This document shows, one piece after another, positions 1 through 7,198 of a stretch of 50,905 nt of DNA. Position 1 is the first letter of the stretch, and every line of letters begins with the position of its first letter. Both the position numbers and the translations under genes were made by a program. Source of the DNA: a virus; the IMG/VR virus record IMGVR_UViG_3300008624_000019, positions 1 to 50,905 of that record, one strand, 5' to 3'. Under the pieces are notes generated by a model. The model saw only the letters and a program-made list of their open reading frames with translations, made no database searches and had not been told where the DNA came from.

Positions 1-138
1 CTTGCTGAGGAAGGTAGTTGGGCAGATGGAATAAAAGGTTGGGGTACATATGATATTAATAAATTGGATAAAAATATGGAAGTAAGAGCCGATAAAGCAA
101 AGAATAGAAGACTACTCAATAGGATGAAAACTTTTTAA
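1..138 (+). CDS. C-terminal end of an unrecognised phage protein (partial)
   Basis: The frame is open from the first base and ends at TAA 136-138, giving 45 C-terminal residues that are charged and rich in Lys, Asn and Arg (ending NRRLLNRMKTF). The start lies outside the window. It sits two bases before the next ATG at 141 and upstream of the gp5-like spike gene, so it is probably part of the baseplate or tail operon. I do not recognise the family from this fragment. Confidence 0.6.
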   Translation, partial: LAEEGSWADGIKGWGTYDINKLDKNMEVRADKAKNRRLLNRMKTF

Positions 139-140
139 TT

Positions 141-491
141 ATGAGAACAACTGAAAGACCCTCGGAGATTCGCAAAATTTTGGGGTTTGCTAACGCAAGA
201 CGTGTAAGAACTACCACTCCAGCAGGCATACGTAGAGAATATGACAGAACTATGACACAGCATATTAGAACAAATATAGAACAACTCCGAACTTCACCCA
301 TTGACAATGTGAGCGGAATAGTGTATAACGCAGACCAACTGAGCAGACCACAGCAAGGTCGCCAGGTATACCTAAGCGAGTACAGCCACATTGCGAAGCC
401 ACACAGCCATCCGACGGTAACCAAGATGTGTTCGGATTGGCTATTAGGTACAATAATACCTTTTACGCAAAGGTGCGTAAAGAGTGCGTAA
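141..491 (+). CDS. Hypothetical protein, 116 aa
   Basis: The ATG lies two bases after the preceding stop, as expected for a coupled operon. The predicted protein is rich in Arg and Thr (starting MRTTERPSEIRKILGF) with no membrane segment and no family I recognise. The reading frame runs into the TGCGTAAAG repeat block, and its last codons are made of repeat sequence, so the C-terminus may have been changed by repeat spread. The region has more G+C than the rest of the window. The opposite strand also holds an open frame of 131 codons, which I take to be a shadow because the operon spacing favours the plus frame. Confidence 0.5.
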   Translation: MRTTERPSEIRKILGFANARRVRTTTPAGIRREYDRTMTQHIRTNIEQLRTSPIDNVSGIVYNADQLSRPQQGRQVYLSEYSHIAKPHSHPTVTKMCSDWLLGTIIPFTQRCVKSA

Positions 492-577
492 AGAACTCGG
501 AAGGTACGCAAACTCGCCTGCGTAAAGGAAATAGTTTACGCAGAATGCACACGAACCTGCGTAAAGGTTGCGTAAAG
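474..577 (+). repeat. Cluster of five TGCGTAAAG direct repeats
   Basis: Exact TGCGTAAAG copies lie at 474-482, 485-493, 519-527, 558-566 and 569-577. Inverted TTTACGC copies at 462-468 and 535-541 allow hairpins between copies. Spacing is irregular, which excludes a CRISPR array. A sixth copy lies inside the spike gene at 1086-1094. Function is unknown; a regulatory leader or a mobile small repeat are both possible. Confidence 0.75.
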
Positions 578-598
578 GATAACTAAATAATATTATAT

Positions 599-615
599 TG
601 CGTAAGTGCTACGCA
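599..615 (+). promoter_or_regulatory. Perfect inverted repeat TGCGTA-N5-TACGCA upstream of the spike gene
   Basis: The arms TGCGTA (599-604) and TACGCA (610-615) are perfect reverse complements around a five-base loop AGTGC. It lies 31 bases before the gp5-like ATG at 647 and shares the GCGTA core of the repeat block upstream. It could be an operator or an mRNA hairpin; nothing in the sequence decides between them. Confidence 0.5.
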
Positions 616-646
616 TTAAAAGAAAAACAATATGGGAAAAAACTAA

Positions 647-1744
647 ATGGCCACGACAAATATTTTAGGATTTCAGAACTTCATTTACTTTCACGGTGTC
701 GTTGAAGATAGAAACGACCCAATGCAGGTTGGCCGAGTGCGAGTGCGTTGTCTTGGCATACATACAGATGATAAAGAAGTTTTGTCTACAGAAGATTTAC
801 CTTGGGCGCAAGTCATACTGCCTGTTACATCACCAGGCATAAGCGGTCTTGGACACTCGCCGACCTTTTTGGTTGAAGGCAGTTGGGTCTTTGGATATTT
901 TAGAGATGGCGCAAGTTGTCAAGAGCCGTGTGTAATTGGTTCAATGCCAGGCAATCCCATTGCGAAAGGCGACTCTACAAAAGGTTTTGCCGACCCGAAT
1001 GACATTTATCCTAAACATATAGGTGAGAGTGATGTCAATAGACTGGCGGTGAACAGTACTAGTACTCCTCACGAAAGTTTAACATTGCGTAAAGAATTGC
1101 GGACTAAAGGCGTACCGACGGCAGACTTTAACGCAACGAAGGCAAGCAATTATTCCGATATGCCTGCAAGTGATGGTGACACCTGGGATGAAAATGAAAT
1201 TACCTATAACGCTGTTTATCCTCATAACAAAGTTTATGAAAGTGAACAAGGGCATATTTTTGAAATAGACGATTCAGTTGGCACCGAAAGAATTTATCAG
1301 GCGCATAGAAAAGGCACCTCTTATGAAATTGATCCTGAAGGCAACATTACTTACCTTAACAAAAAAGATATTTACAGTATTACAACAGGTGACAGTCGTT
1401 ACAGTATCGGCGGGAAAAGTGACATTACTATAGATGGTCGCCACAAGATTTTTATTAACAAAAGCCAACAAGCCAATAACAATTACGATATACAAATAGG
1501 TCCCAATGCCAATGTGAATATACAAGTGGACAAAGGCAATATCAATTTGGTCACCGTAGAAGGCAACATCAATGTCAATAGTGGAGGTGATTATAATTTG
1601 AAAGTAAAAGGCAACTACTCTTCTGTCATAGAAGGCTATAAATCAGAAATCATTGAAGGCACGAAGACATCAAGTACCACAGGCGCTGTCGTACACAAAG
1701 GGTCTACAATTGACTTAAACCCAGGCAGTATGCCAGGTCAATAA
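647..1744 (+). CDS. 5: gp5-like baseplate hub / central spike protein
   Basis: This 365-residue protein should form the central spike under the tail tube. Residues 1-110 look like the gp5 OB-fold: an early FHGVVEDRNDPMQVGRVRVR segment, then DLPWAQVILPVTSPG and a glycine-rich turn before VEGSWVFGYF. From about residue 205 the chain turns into short beta repeats with regular Gly, Asn and Val (VNIQVDKGNINLVTVEGN), as in the triple-stranded beta-helix of T4 gp5. The lysozyme domain that lies between these parts in T4 gp5 (575 residues) appears to be absent, so the spike may pierce without cutting peptidoglycan. The 5' half is richer in G+C than the rest of the window. Confidence 0.85.
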   Translation: MATTNILGFQNFIYFHGVVEDRNDPMQVGRVRVRCLGIHTDDKEVLSTEDLPWAQVILPVTSPGISGLGHSPTFLVEGSWVFGYFRDGASCQEPCVIGSMPGNPIAKGDSTKGFADPNDIYPKHIGESDVNRLAVNSTSTPHESLTLRKELRTKGVPTADFNATKASNYSDMPASDGDTWDENEITYNAVYPHNKVYESEQGHIFEIDDSVGTERIYQAHRKGTSYEIDPEGNITYLNKKDIYSITTGDSRYSIGGKSDITIDGRHKIFINKSQQANNNYDIQIGPNANVNIQVDKGNINLVTVEGNINVNSGGDYNLKVKGNYSSVIEGYKSEIIEGTKTSSTTGAVVHKGSTIDLNPGSMPGQ

Positions 1745-1805
1745 CATATATATTCAACTCAAAAATAAACCAAAACGGAATCTGAAAAACGAGGCCAGAG
1801 AAAAC

Positions 1806-1845
1806 GCATTTGTTTAAAAAATTAAAAAATTTAAACTATAAATGC
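1806..1845 (+). terminator. Stem-loop after the spike gene
   Basis: GCATTT (1806-1811) plus GTTTAAA (1812-1818) pair with TTTAAAC (1830-1836) and AAATGC (1840-1845), giving a 13-bp stem with a three-base bulge and an A-rich loop. It lies about 60 bases after the spike stop codon. No run of T follows, so it may be a processing or stability hairpin and not a classic intrinsic terminator. Confidence 0.45.
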
Positions 1846-1899
1846 AATAACAGACACAAACAATATACACACTTCCTTTTCCAGAAAAAAACCGGCCAG

Positions 1900-1907
1900 C
1901 ATAAATA
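1900..1907 (+). promoter_or_regulatory. Late-promoter-like CATAAATA
   Basis: CATAAATA differs by one base from the T4 late promoter TATAAATA and lies eight bases before the ATG at 1916, the same distance as the exact match before gp25. Confidence 0.45.
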
Positions 1908-1915
1908 TCTCTATA

Positions 1916-2272
1916 ATGTCCATTACAAAAGAATCATACGCCGACTTAAAAGAGTACTGGGACTTTCAACGTAAGATAGAATACAATAAAGAGAAACTTC
2001 GGTTGATGTCCAAAGAAATGCACGGTAAAGTGTATAACCAAATGGGGTTGATGTCCGAGCAAGAACTCTTTGATAGTATCTGGACTAAACTTCCACAAGA
2101 GGCCTATGAAACACCAAGTGTTAATTGGATACCAGAAAATGAGGATTACAGATTTGAATGGGAAGGCGAACCCAAAGAACAAGTTAGAGCAATTGAATAT
2201 ACAAAGCCAGGACGTAAAGTAGTCCTACGTGCAAGAAATAAATTAGATGAGGTTTTTCCTTGGGATGATTAG
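1916..2272 (+). CDS. Hypothetical protein, 118 aa
   Basis: The predicted protein is soluble and charged. Its first half looks helical (KESYADLKEYWDFQRKIEYN) and the second half is rich in Trp, Pro and Glu (WIPENEDYRFEWEGEP), ending FPWDD. No catalytic motif or membrane segment is visible and I do not recognise the family. The start is supported by the CATAAATA element just upstream. A small membrane peptide overlaps its last codons in another frame. Confidence 0.6.
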   Translation: MSITKESYADLKEYWDFQRKIEYNKEKLRLMSKEMHGKVYNQMGLMSEQELFDSIWTKLPQEAYETPSVNWIPENEDYRFEWEGEPKEQVRAIEYTKPGRKVVLRARNKLDEVFPWDD

Positions 2273-2330
2273 CGTTTATATACTATTCATTGTATTTGTT
2301 GTAATGGCTGTAATTCTTGGAAACTTATAA
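2265..2330 (+). CDS. Possible 21-aa membrane miniprotein
   Basis: The ATG overlaps the end of the preceding gene by eight bases. The 21 residues (ISVYILFIVFVVMAVILGNL after Met) are almost entirely one hydrophobic helix. The coupled position and strong hydrophobicity suggest a real micro-gene, but a frame this short could be chance. Confidence 0.35.
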   Translation: MISVYILFIVFVVMAVILGNL

Positions 2331-2396
2331 ATTATATATAGACGTGTAGTGTCTGCAAGAATGCTCCAAGTACCTAAGCACCAAAAACGTCAAATT

Positions 2397-2672
2397 TCAA
2401 TATCTCTTTCCTTTTACATAGTTTTTATTCCACAAATAGATATAATGTCCTTGTCTTTTATACGTAATAGTTAAAGGTTTCCATCTGTCGTGTAAACGTA
2501 ATGTTTTTATATAGGCAATACAATATTCTGGTTCCCAATCTACAATTCTTACACGAAATGGTTGTTTACTATATAAGGCTTTTTGGCAGTAAACGATAAA
2601 GTCTACGTCAGCAAAGGTGTGACTATGATGGCTTGATTCTATGATGATTTTGTTTTTAGACGGTACAACCAT
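2397..2672 (-). CDS. Hypothetical protein, 91 aa, minus strand
   Basis: A 91-residue basic protein rich in Tyr, Lys and Ile (starting MVVPSKNKIIIESSHH) with no family I recognise and no signal or membrane segment. It is one of a few minus-strand genes in a plus-strand region. It has both a sigma-70-like promoter (2693-2721) and a late-type TATAAATA (2683-2690), which argues that the gene is real. Confidence 0.65.
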   Translation of the reverse strand: MVVPSKNKIIIESSHHSHTFADVDFIVYCQKALYSKQPFRVRIVDWEPEYCIAYIKTLRLHDRWKPLTITYKRQGHYIYLWNKNYVKGKRY

Positions 2673-2682
2673 TCTAAAGTTA

Positions 2683-2690
2683 TATTTATA
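2683..2690 (-). promoter_or_regulatory. Late-type promoter TATAAATA, minus strand
   Basis: The plus strand reads TATTTATA, so the minus strand carries an exact TATAAATA ten bases upstream of the ATG of the 91-residue gene. It lies just downstream of the sigma-70-like promoter, so this gene might be expressed both early and late. Confidence 0.5.
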
Positions 2691-2692
2691 AG

Positions 2693-2721
2693 AGTATACT
2701 GCTTATTGCAGTAAATGTCAA
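2693..2721 (-). promoter_or_regulatory. Sigma-70-like promoter TTGACA-N17-TATACT
   Basis: On the minus strand, TTGACA (2716-2721) is a perfect -35 hexamer and TATACT (2693-2698) is one base from the -10 consensus, with exactly 17 bases between them. It points at the 91-residue minus-strand gene and suggests transcription by unmodified host RNA polymerase. Confidence 0.7.
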
Positions 2722-2780
2722 GTCTGAAATTTTTGCGAATCTGAATCAATCGTAGTACCTCTAAGCGTGGGCGCAGGTCT

Positions 2781-2788
2781 TATAAATA
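2781..2788 (+). promoter_or_regulatory. Late-type promoter TATAAATA
   Basis: Exact TATAAATA, 19 bases before the ATG at 2808, with a clear ribosome site AGGAGAT between. It is the only obvious promoter element ahead of the plus-strand run that includes the heme genes. Confidence 0.65.
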
Positions 2789-2807
2789 GTATTATAGGAG
2801 ATTATGT

Positions 2808-3245
2808 ATGAATAAAAGTAATGTTAATATTATGGAGACCTTTGCACAAAAAATAGCGCAAGAACAAGACGCAGGTATCTATCCTGCTACGTATGACTTT
2901 AACGCAAGTCCTAAAGATTCCAAATTTTTAGATGATATCGCAAACAACACACCCAACTCGGGTATGTTTGATTCAGTCAAGAAAAAATCAAAAAAGAAAA
3001 AACATCAAGTCATTAACTTAAATAACTATGAACGTTATTGGGATAACTCAACACCCACAGGACACCAAATAAGAATAATATGTCAAGATGATTCTACTTT
3101 AACACTCAATCTGAATTGGCCGAAAGGATATAACCCACGAATACACGATATAGACGAAAGGACAATATATGGCGGAATTAAAAGCAAATCACAAAGACTT
3201 AAAAAGAAAAGTAAATCTACAGGAGGCAGTAAGAAAGAACGATAG
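2808..3245 (+). CDS. Hypothetical protein with Lys-rich segments, 145 aa
   Basis: The start follows AGGAG at a good distance. The protein has an acidic N-terminal half, a basic run at about residues 58-66 (KKKSKKKKH) and a second Lys/Ser-rich tail at about 125-145, which suggests nucleic-acid contact or disorder. I do not recognise the family. Its 3' end overlaps the next gene by 77 bases. Confidence 0.6.
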   Translation: MNKSNVNIMETFAQKIAQEQDAGIYPATYDFNASPKDSKFLDDIANNTPNSGMFDSVKKKSKKKKHQVINLNNYERYWDNSTPTGHQIRIICQDDSTLTLNLNWPKGYNPRIHDIDERTIYGGIKSKSQRLKKKSKSTGGSKKER

Positions 3246-3351
3246 GTCATTTACTTCTTGGCGAGAATTGAAAGACTTAAAGAAAATGAAACTCGCATTG
3301 AAAGACAAACTACAGTATGAAAAACGCAACACAACAATTTCTAAAGTATAG
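3169..3351 (+). CDS. YdcH/DUF465-like small coiled-coil protein, 60 aa
   Basis: The pattern LKANHKDLKRKV followed by DLKKMKLALKDKLQ resembles the two-helix YdcH (DUF465) family, whose members carry an H..L pair and then LKK.KL.LKD. The molecular role of that family is not established. The gene overlaps both neighbours (77 bases upstream, 35 downstream) in a different frame; the recognisable pattern and the AAGGA just before the ATG support it. Confidence 0.6.
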   Translation: MAELKANHKDLKRKVNLQEAVRKNDRSFTSWRELKDLKKMKLALKDKLQYEKRNTTISKV

Positions 3352-3799
3352 ACCAAACGCACAATACATAGAAAAGGTTGAACATAGACCGAATAGTAAT
3401 TATCAAAGACGTGAGTGTATTACTATGTCCGTTGTAGAAGCAAAAAACTTTGGTACGAAGTTTATTACAGGTTGGTTGGTTGATAATTATAATGAAAGTA
3501 TCAATGCAACACCAATCATCCATCATTGTTGGAACATAGATAAAGGAGTGCATTATGATACGATACCAAAAAAAGAAACTAAATATGATTACGTTATGGA
3601 TCCAGATGTTAACAAACCTTATAGTTATCAAGGCATATATTATATCTCACCAGTAATATATTTAACAGATACAGAACTAAAGATAATAGTACGTGATGGA
3701 CGAAAAGCAACGATTACAGAAGAAGAACATAAAAGGTTTTATAATGAAAGACAACAAGAAGCAGTTTTACAAAAAATGGATAAAATAAGGAAAGAATAA
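3317..3799 (+). CDS. Hypothetical protein, 160 aa
   Basis: A soluble protein with a GWLVDNYNES segment near residue 51 and HHCWNIDKGVHYD near 68-80, whose His and Cys residues could bind metal, followed by an acidic, helical C-terminus. I recognise no named family. It is coupled to the genes on both sides (35-base overlap before, two bases after) and belongs to the run leading to the heme genes. Confidence 0.6.
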   Translation: MKNATQQFLKYRPNAQYIEKVEHRPNSNYQRRECITMSVVEAKNFGTKFITGWLVDNYNESINATPIIHHCWNIDKGVHYDTIPKKETKYDYVMDPDVNKPYSYQGIYYISPVIYLTDTELKIIVRDGRKATITEEEHKRFYNERQQEAVLQKMDKIRKE

Positions 3800-3801
3800 C
3801 T

Positions 3802-3987
3802 ATGTATGATGAAATGAATGGACTACAAGTACTATGGTACTTATTAACAAATTGGGAAGAAGGAAAGGGTCTTTGGTTGATAATTGGATTTGCAATGATT
3901 GTCTTATGTTTTTCAATATGGGCAGATAAACATTTTGATAATGACGGATACAAACCTAAACCAAATGAATATGATTATTGGATATGA
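3802..3987 (+). CDS. Small single-pass membrane protein, 61 aa
   Basis: A hydrophobic helix at about residues 23-41 (GLWLIIGFAMIVLCFSIWA) is flanked by a short acidic N-terminus and an Asp/Tyr/Pro-rich C-terminus. There is no signal-peptidase or lipobox site, so it should stay in the inner membrane. Its stop overlaps the start of the oxygenase gene (ATGA), which implies coupled translation. Function is unknown. Confidence 0.55.
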   Translation: MYDEMNGLQVLWYLLTNWEEGKGLWLIIGFAMIVLCFSIWADKHFDNDGYKPKPNEYDYWI

Positions 3988-4760
3988 CAGATAATAACGA
4001 TAAATTTAATCCACATTTTTTAAATCACCGTAAACATAAAGAGTTTATGCAACCTGTTGAAGACGAACAAAGGGGTGGTAATTTAAATTTTGGTCCTTAT
4101 GTGGCAATGTATTATGTTCATCAAGAGTTATTAGAAGGACTTACTGAAAGAGGACAAAAACTAATACCAGGTTCAGTCAATGAAAACTTAGCAGGGATAA
4201 TAGAAGACCAACGAGGTTTTGGTTTAGAAGATAAAAAATGGTTTATAAAAGAGTTTCAACGATACATTAATGATTACGTTAAAGCGTCAGCGAACTATAT
4301 TGGACAACCTTTTACAGAAGACCGATTTTCAACAAAATTTACACTTATGAACTTATGGATTAATTATATGAAAGAGAACGAAGCTAATCCTGAACATACA
4401 CACGATGGAATGTTATCTTGGGTTATCTTTTTAAATACGCCAGACTTAACAGAAGAAAGAAAAAATTATAAAGGCAAGAGTTTTGGTCCAGGTGGTGTTA
4501 CGTTTCATTATGGTGAACAAGCTAATCCAACTTGGGCAGAACACTCATATGGTTATAATCCTCAAATGGGTGGTATGTGGATATTTCCAGCACAATTAAG
4601 ACATCAAGTAATTCCTTTTAAAACAAAAGGAACAAGAATAAGTGTATCAGGCAATTTATACTTTAATCATCCTAAAGCTGAATCAAAGACACTTGAAGAA
4701 GTAAAATTAAAAAAAGAAGAAAGTAGCTTTGCTTCAAGAATAGCCGCTGAAATAAAGTAA
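3984..4760 (+). CDS. 2OG-Fe(II) oxygenase-like protein, 258 aa
   Basis: The protein resembles the 2-oxoglutarate/Fe(II) dioxygenases common in T4-like marine phages. Likely iron ligands are in HTHDG at residues 138-142 and H207 in QLRHQV, and R218 (GTRISVSGN) is placed to bind 2-oxoglutarate. A strand pattern (LSWVIFLNTPD, GVTFHYG, GGMWIFPAQLRH) fits the double-stranded beta-helix fold. I chose ATG 3984, which overlaps the previous stop, over a TTG six bases earlier. The substrate is unknown. It ends exactly where hemF begins, so it is translated with the heme genes. Confidence 0.75.
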   Translation: MTDNNDKFNPHFLNHRKHKEFMQPVEDEQRGGNLNFGPYVAMYYVHQELLEGLTERGQKLIPGSVNENLAGIIEDQRGFGLEDKKWFIKEFQRYINDYVKASANYIGQPFTEDRFSTKFTLMNLWINYMKENEANPEHTHDGMLSWVIFLNTPDLTEERKNYKGKSFGPGGVTFHYGEQANPTWAEHSYGYNPQMGGMWIFPAQLRHQVIPFKTKGTRISVSGNLYFNHPKAESKTLEEVKLKKEESSFASRIAAEIK

Positions 4761-5539
4761 TGAAACAAGAAGCGTTGCAATGGTTTATGGAGTTGCAAAA
4801 GTTAATTTGTCAGACTATTGAAGAGTTAGAAACTAAAGCAAAATTTAAAGATAACAAATGGAAATTTGGTAACTTTAAAACAATTAAAGGTGATGTGATT
4901 GAAAAGGGAGGTGTCACCTTTAGTAATGTTGTAGGTAAGTTTCCAAAAGACTTTGCAAAAGAAATCCCTGGTACAAAACATAGTAGAAACTTCTGGTCAA
5001 CAGGAGTATCAGTAGTATTACATCCAAAGAATCCTAAAGTACCTGCAATACATTTTAATACAAGATATATTGAAACAGAAAAAAGTTGGTTTGGTGGTGG
5101 TACAGATATGACACCGTGTTTGAAAGATGATGTAGAAAGAAATTTATGGCATTACAGATTAAAACAATTATGTGATAGACATAATAAACTTTATTACAAA
5201 ACATATAAGAAATGGTGTGATGAGTATTTTTATTTACCCCATAGAGAAGAAACAAGAGGTGTAGGTGGTATCTTCTTTGATTACAAATATGGTAAGAAAC
5301 ATTTTGAATTTGTTAAAGATGTTGGTAGAACCTTTTGTCAATTACTTAAAGAGATTATAACACCAAAGATGAATTTAAAATATACGAAGCAAGATAAATA
5401 CACACAACTATTAAAACGTGGACGATACGTTGAATTTAATTTAATGTATGATAGAGGAACAAAGTTTGGATTGAGAAGTGGAGGAAATCCTGAAGCAATA
5501 TTAATGTCTATGCCACCAGGTGCGATATGGGAAGAATAA
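4760..5539 (+). CDS. hemF: Oxygen-dependent coproporphyrinogen III oxidase
   Basis: HemF oxidatively decarboxylates coproporphyrinogen III to protoporphyrinogen IX, a late step of heme synthesis. Family motifs appear in order: EKGGVTFSNVVG (48-59), STGVSVVLHP (80-89), HFNTRYIE (98-105), WFGGGTDMTP (110-119), HREETRGVGGIFFDY (161-175), and RGRYVEFNLMYDRGTKFGLR to GNPEAILMSMPP (220-253). At 259 residues it is shorter than bacterial HemF (about 300): it begins close to the conserved core and stops just after the last motif. All core motifs are present, so it is likely active. It shares a base with the oxygenase stop and precedes hemB by four bases. Confidence 0.93.
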   Translation: MKQEALQWFMELQKLICQTIEELETKAKFKDNKWKFGNFKTIKGDVIEKGGVTFSNVVGKFPKDFAKEIPGTKHSRNFWSTGVSVVLHPKNPKVPAIHFNTRYIETEKSWFGGGTDMTPCLKDDVERNLWHYRLKQLCDRHNKLYYKTYKKWCDEYFYLPHREETRGVGGIFFDYKYGKKHFEFVKDVGRTFCQLLKEIITPKMNLKYTKQDKYTQLLKRGRYVEFNLMYDRGTKFGLRSGGNPEAILMSMPPGAIWEE

Positions 5540-5543
5540 TATA

Positions 5544-6338
5544 ATGAGATTAATACAACCGATATTCGCCAGTAATACTACAAGAGAAACTGGACTAGGA
5601 GAAGATAATAAAATCTTTAATGCAAAAGAAGTTAAAGAACGTGTTAAGAAAGATATTGATTTAGGAGTAAAAGAATTTCTTTTATTTTACATACCTGAAT
5701 TAAAGTTATTTAACTTTGAGGAAGTTTGTTTAACTGCCGCTAGTCTTTCAACGTTACCTATAAAATTAAATGTTGATGTATGTTTATGTTCTTACACGCA
5801 AGACGGACATTGTTGTGTAACAGGAGACCAAGAAAAAACAGATGACCTATTACTACAATCAGCCGTAGAGATTTACACAGCGTCAGGTGCTACAGTAGCG
5901 CCAAGTGATTGTCAAGACAATACAGTTAAGAATATTAAATCAATTAATAATGGTCAGATACCTGTAATGAGTTATAGTACAAAATTTCGTTCAACATTTT
6001 ATAGAGGTTGGCGTGATGTAATGAAGATACCAAAAGGTATTCATAGACCCTATCAATTAGATGTTAGCGATAGACATAAGGCAATTGCAAGGTCTATAAA
6101 ATATTCAGATGATGGCGCAGATGAATTAATGGTAAAACCTGGTATGACAAGTTTAGACTTAATTGAACCAATAAGAAATATTACAAAGAAACCTGTAGGT
6201 GTATATCAAACATCTGGAGAATGGTTAGGTATTGGTGCGCCTGGTAGTTTAGAAGAAACATATCACATATTCAAAAGAGCAGGTGCTTGTTATATGATAA
6301 CTTATGGTGCAAGACGATTATGCCGACATCACTTATAA
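5544..6338 (+). CDS. hemB: Porphobilinogen synthase (delta-aminolevulinate dehydratase), short form
   Basis: HemB condenses two 5-aminolevulinate molecules to porphobilinogen. Visible are the zinc cysteines in DVCLCSYTQDGHC (C80, C82, C90), the two Schiff-base lysines in MSYSTKF (K147) and MVKPGM (K198), and the PVGVYQTSGEW segment (217-227). At 264 residues it is much shorter than the usual 320-330: it starts at the first core strand (MRLIQPIF), so the N-terminal arm that mediates oligomer assembly is missing. The usual S-(D/A)-x-M-D-G segment reads PSDCQDN. I chose ATG 5544, four bases after hemF. It overlaps hemC by 19 bases. Confidence 0.9.
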   Translation: MRLIQPIFASNTTRETGLGEDNKIFNAKEVKERVKKDIDLGVKEFLLFYIPELKLFNFEEVCLTAASLSTLPIKLNVDVCLCSYTQDGHCCVTGDQEKTDDLLLQSAVEIYTASGATVAPSDCQDNTVKNIKSINNGQIPVMSYSTKFRSTFYRGWRDVMKIPKGIHRPYQLDVSDRHKAIARSIKYSDDGADELMVKPGMTSLDLIEPIRNITKKPVGVYQTSGEWLGIGAPGSLEETYHIFKRAGACYMITYGARRLCRHHL

Positions 6339-7198
6339 TAGGATCAAGAGGAAGTAAATTAGCACGTATCTATGCTGAAAAAGCTAAAGCAGTATTAAAC
6401 AAAGAAGTAATTATCAAAGAAATTGAAACCAAGGGCGACCAACTTAAAGATGTAAGACTTTCTGAAGCTGGAGGTAAAGGACTATTTTCTAAAAAGATTG
6501 AAGAAGAATTATTAAGTAAAAAAATAGATATAGCCGTCCACGCATTAAAAGATATGCCAACGGAAGAAACAGAAGGTTTATTAACAAACTGTTTTTTAGA
6601 AAGAAACGATCCAAGAGAAATTTTAATTAGTAGAGATAATAAACACTTAAAAGATTTAGCTCCAAATTCAATTATAGGTACTTCTTCATTTAGAAGAGAA
6701 TTCCAATTAAAAAGAATAAGAGAAGACCTTAATTATAAGTTAATAAGAGGAAACGTTGATACACGAATTAAAAAACTAAATGATGGTTTATTTGACGCTA
6801 TAATTTTGTCTTATGCAGGAATTCAATCATTAGGTTTAGAGAACAAGATTTCTCAAACGTTTTCTACTAGTGAAATGATACCTTGTGCTGGTCAAGGAGT
6901 TATTGCTTTACAATGTAGAGATAATGATGAAGAGATAATTGAGTTATTAGAAAGTGTTAATCATACAGAAACACACAATTGTGTTAAGGCAGAAAGGAAC
7001 GTGCTTAAGATTATAGAAGGAGATTGTGATACAGCGGTAGGTGTATTTGCAAATATTGATGGTAATACGATAAATCTTGAAGCAGAACTATTTTCACCAG
7101 ATGGTAAAGATAGATTCTATTCAAAATCATCTAAAACTATTGATAAAGCAGATGAGCTAGGATTAGAGATAGGCTATTTATTAAAATCTAGTAATTAG
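6320..7198 (+). CDS. hemC: Hydroxymethylbilane synthase (porphobilinogen deaminase)
   Basis: HemC links four porphobilinogens into hydroxymethylbilane. Motifs in order are IGSRGSKLA (7-15), VHALKDMP (73-80, with catalytic Asp78), ERNDPREILIS (94-104), IGTSSFRREFQL (119-130), IRGNVDTRIKKLNDG (142-156), AGQGVIALQCR (190-200) and EGDCDTAVG (233-241), where Cys236 should hold the dipyrromethane cofactor. The length of 292 residues is close to bacterial HemC (about 310). ATG 6320 gives the family N-terminus and lies inside the end of hemB. Its stop overlaps the stop of the minus-strand gene downstream. Confidence 0.94.
   Translation: MPTSLIIGSRGSKLARIYAEKAKAVLNKEVIIKEIETKGDQLKDVRLSEAGGKGLFSKKIEEELLSKKIDIAVHALKDMPTEETEGLLTNCFLERNDPREILISRDNKHLKDLAPNSIIGTSSFRREFQLKRIREDLNYKLIRGNVDTRIKKLNDGLFDAIILSYAGIQSLGLENKISQTFSTSEMIPCAGQGVIALQCRDNDEEIIELLESVNHTETHNCVKAERNVLKIIEGDCDTAVGVFANIDGNTINLEAELFSPDGKDRFYSKSSKTIDKADELGLEIGYLLKSSN

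Noticed and set aside
116-511. Long open frame on the minus strand opposite the 141-491 gene
   Set aside because: It overlaps the end of the upstream gene and has no ribosome site or operon spacing, while the plus frame starts two bases after the previous stop.
474-577. TGCGTAAAG repeats as a CRISPR array
   Set aside because: The unit is nine bases, the spacing is irregular (2 to 30 bases), there are inverted copies, and no cas gene is present.
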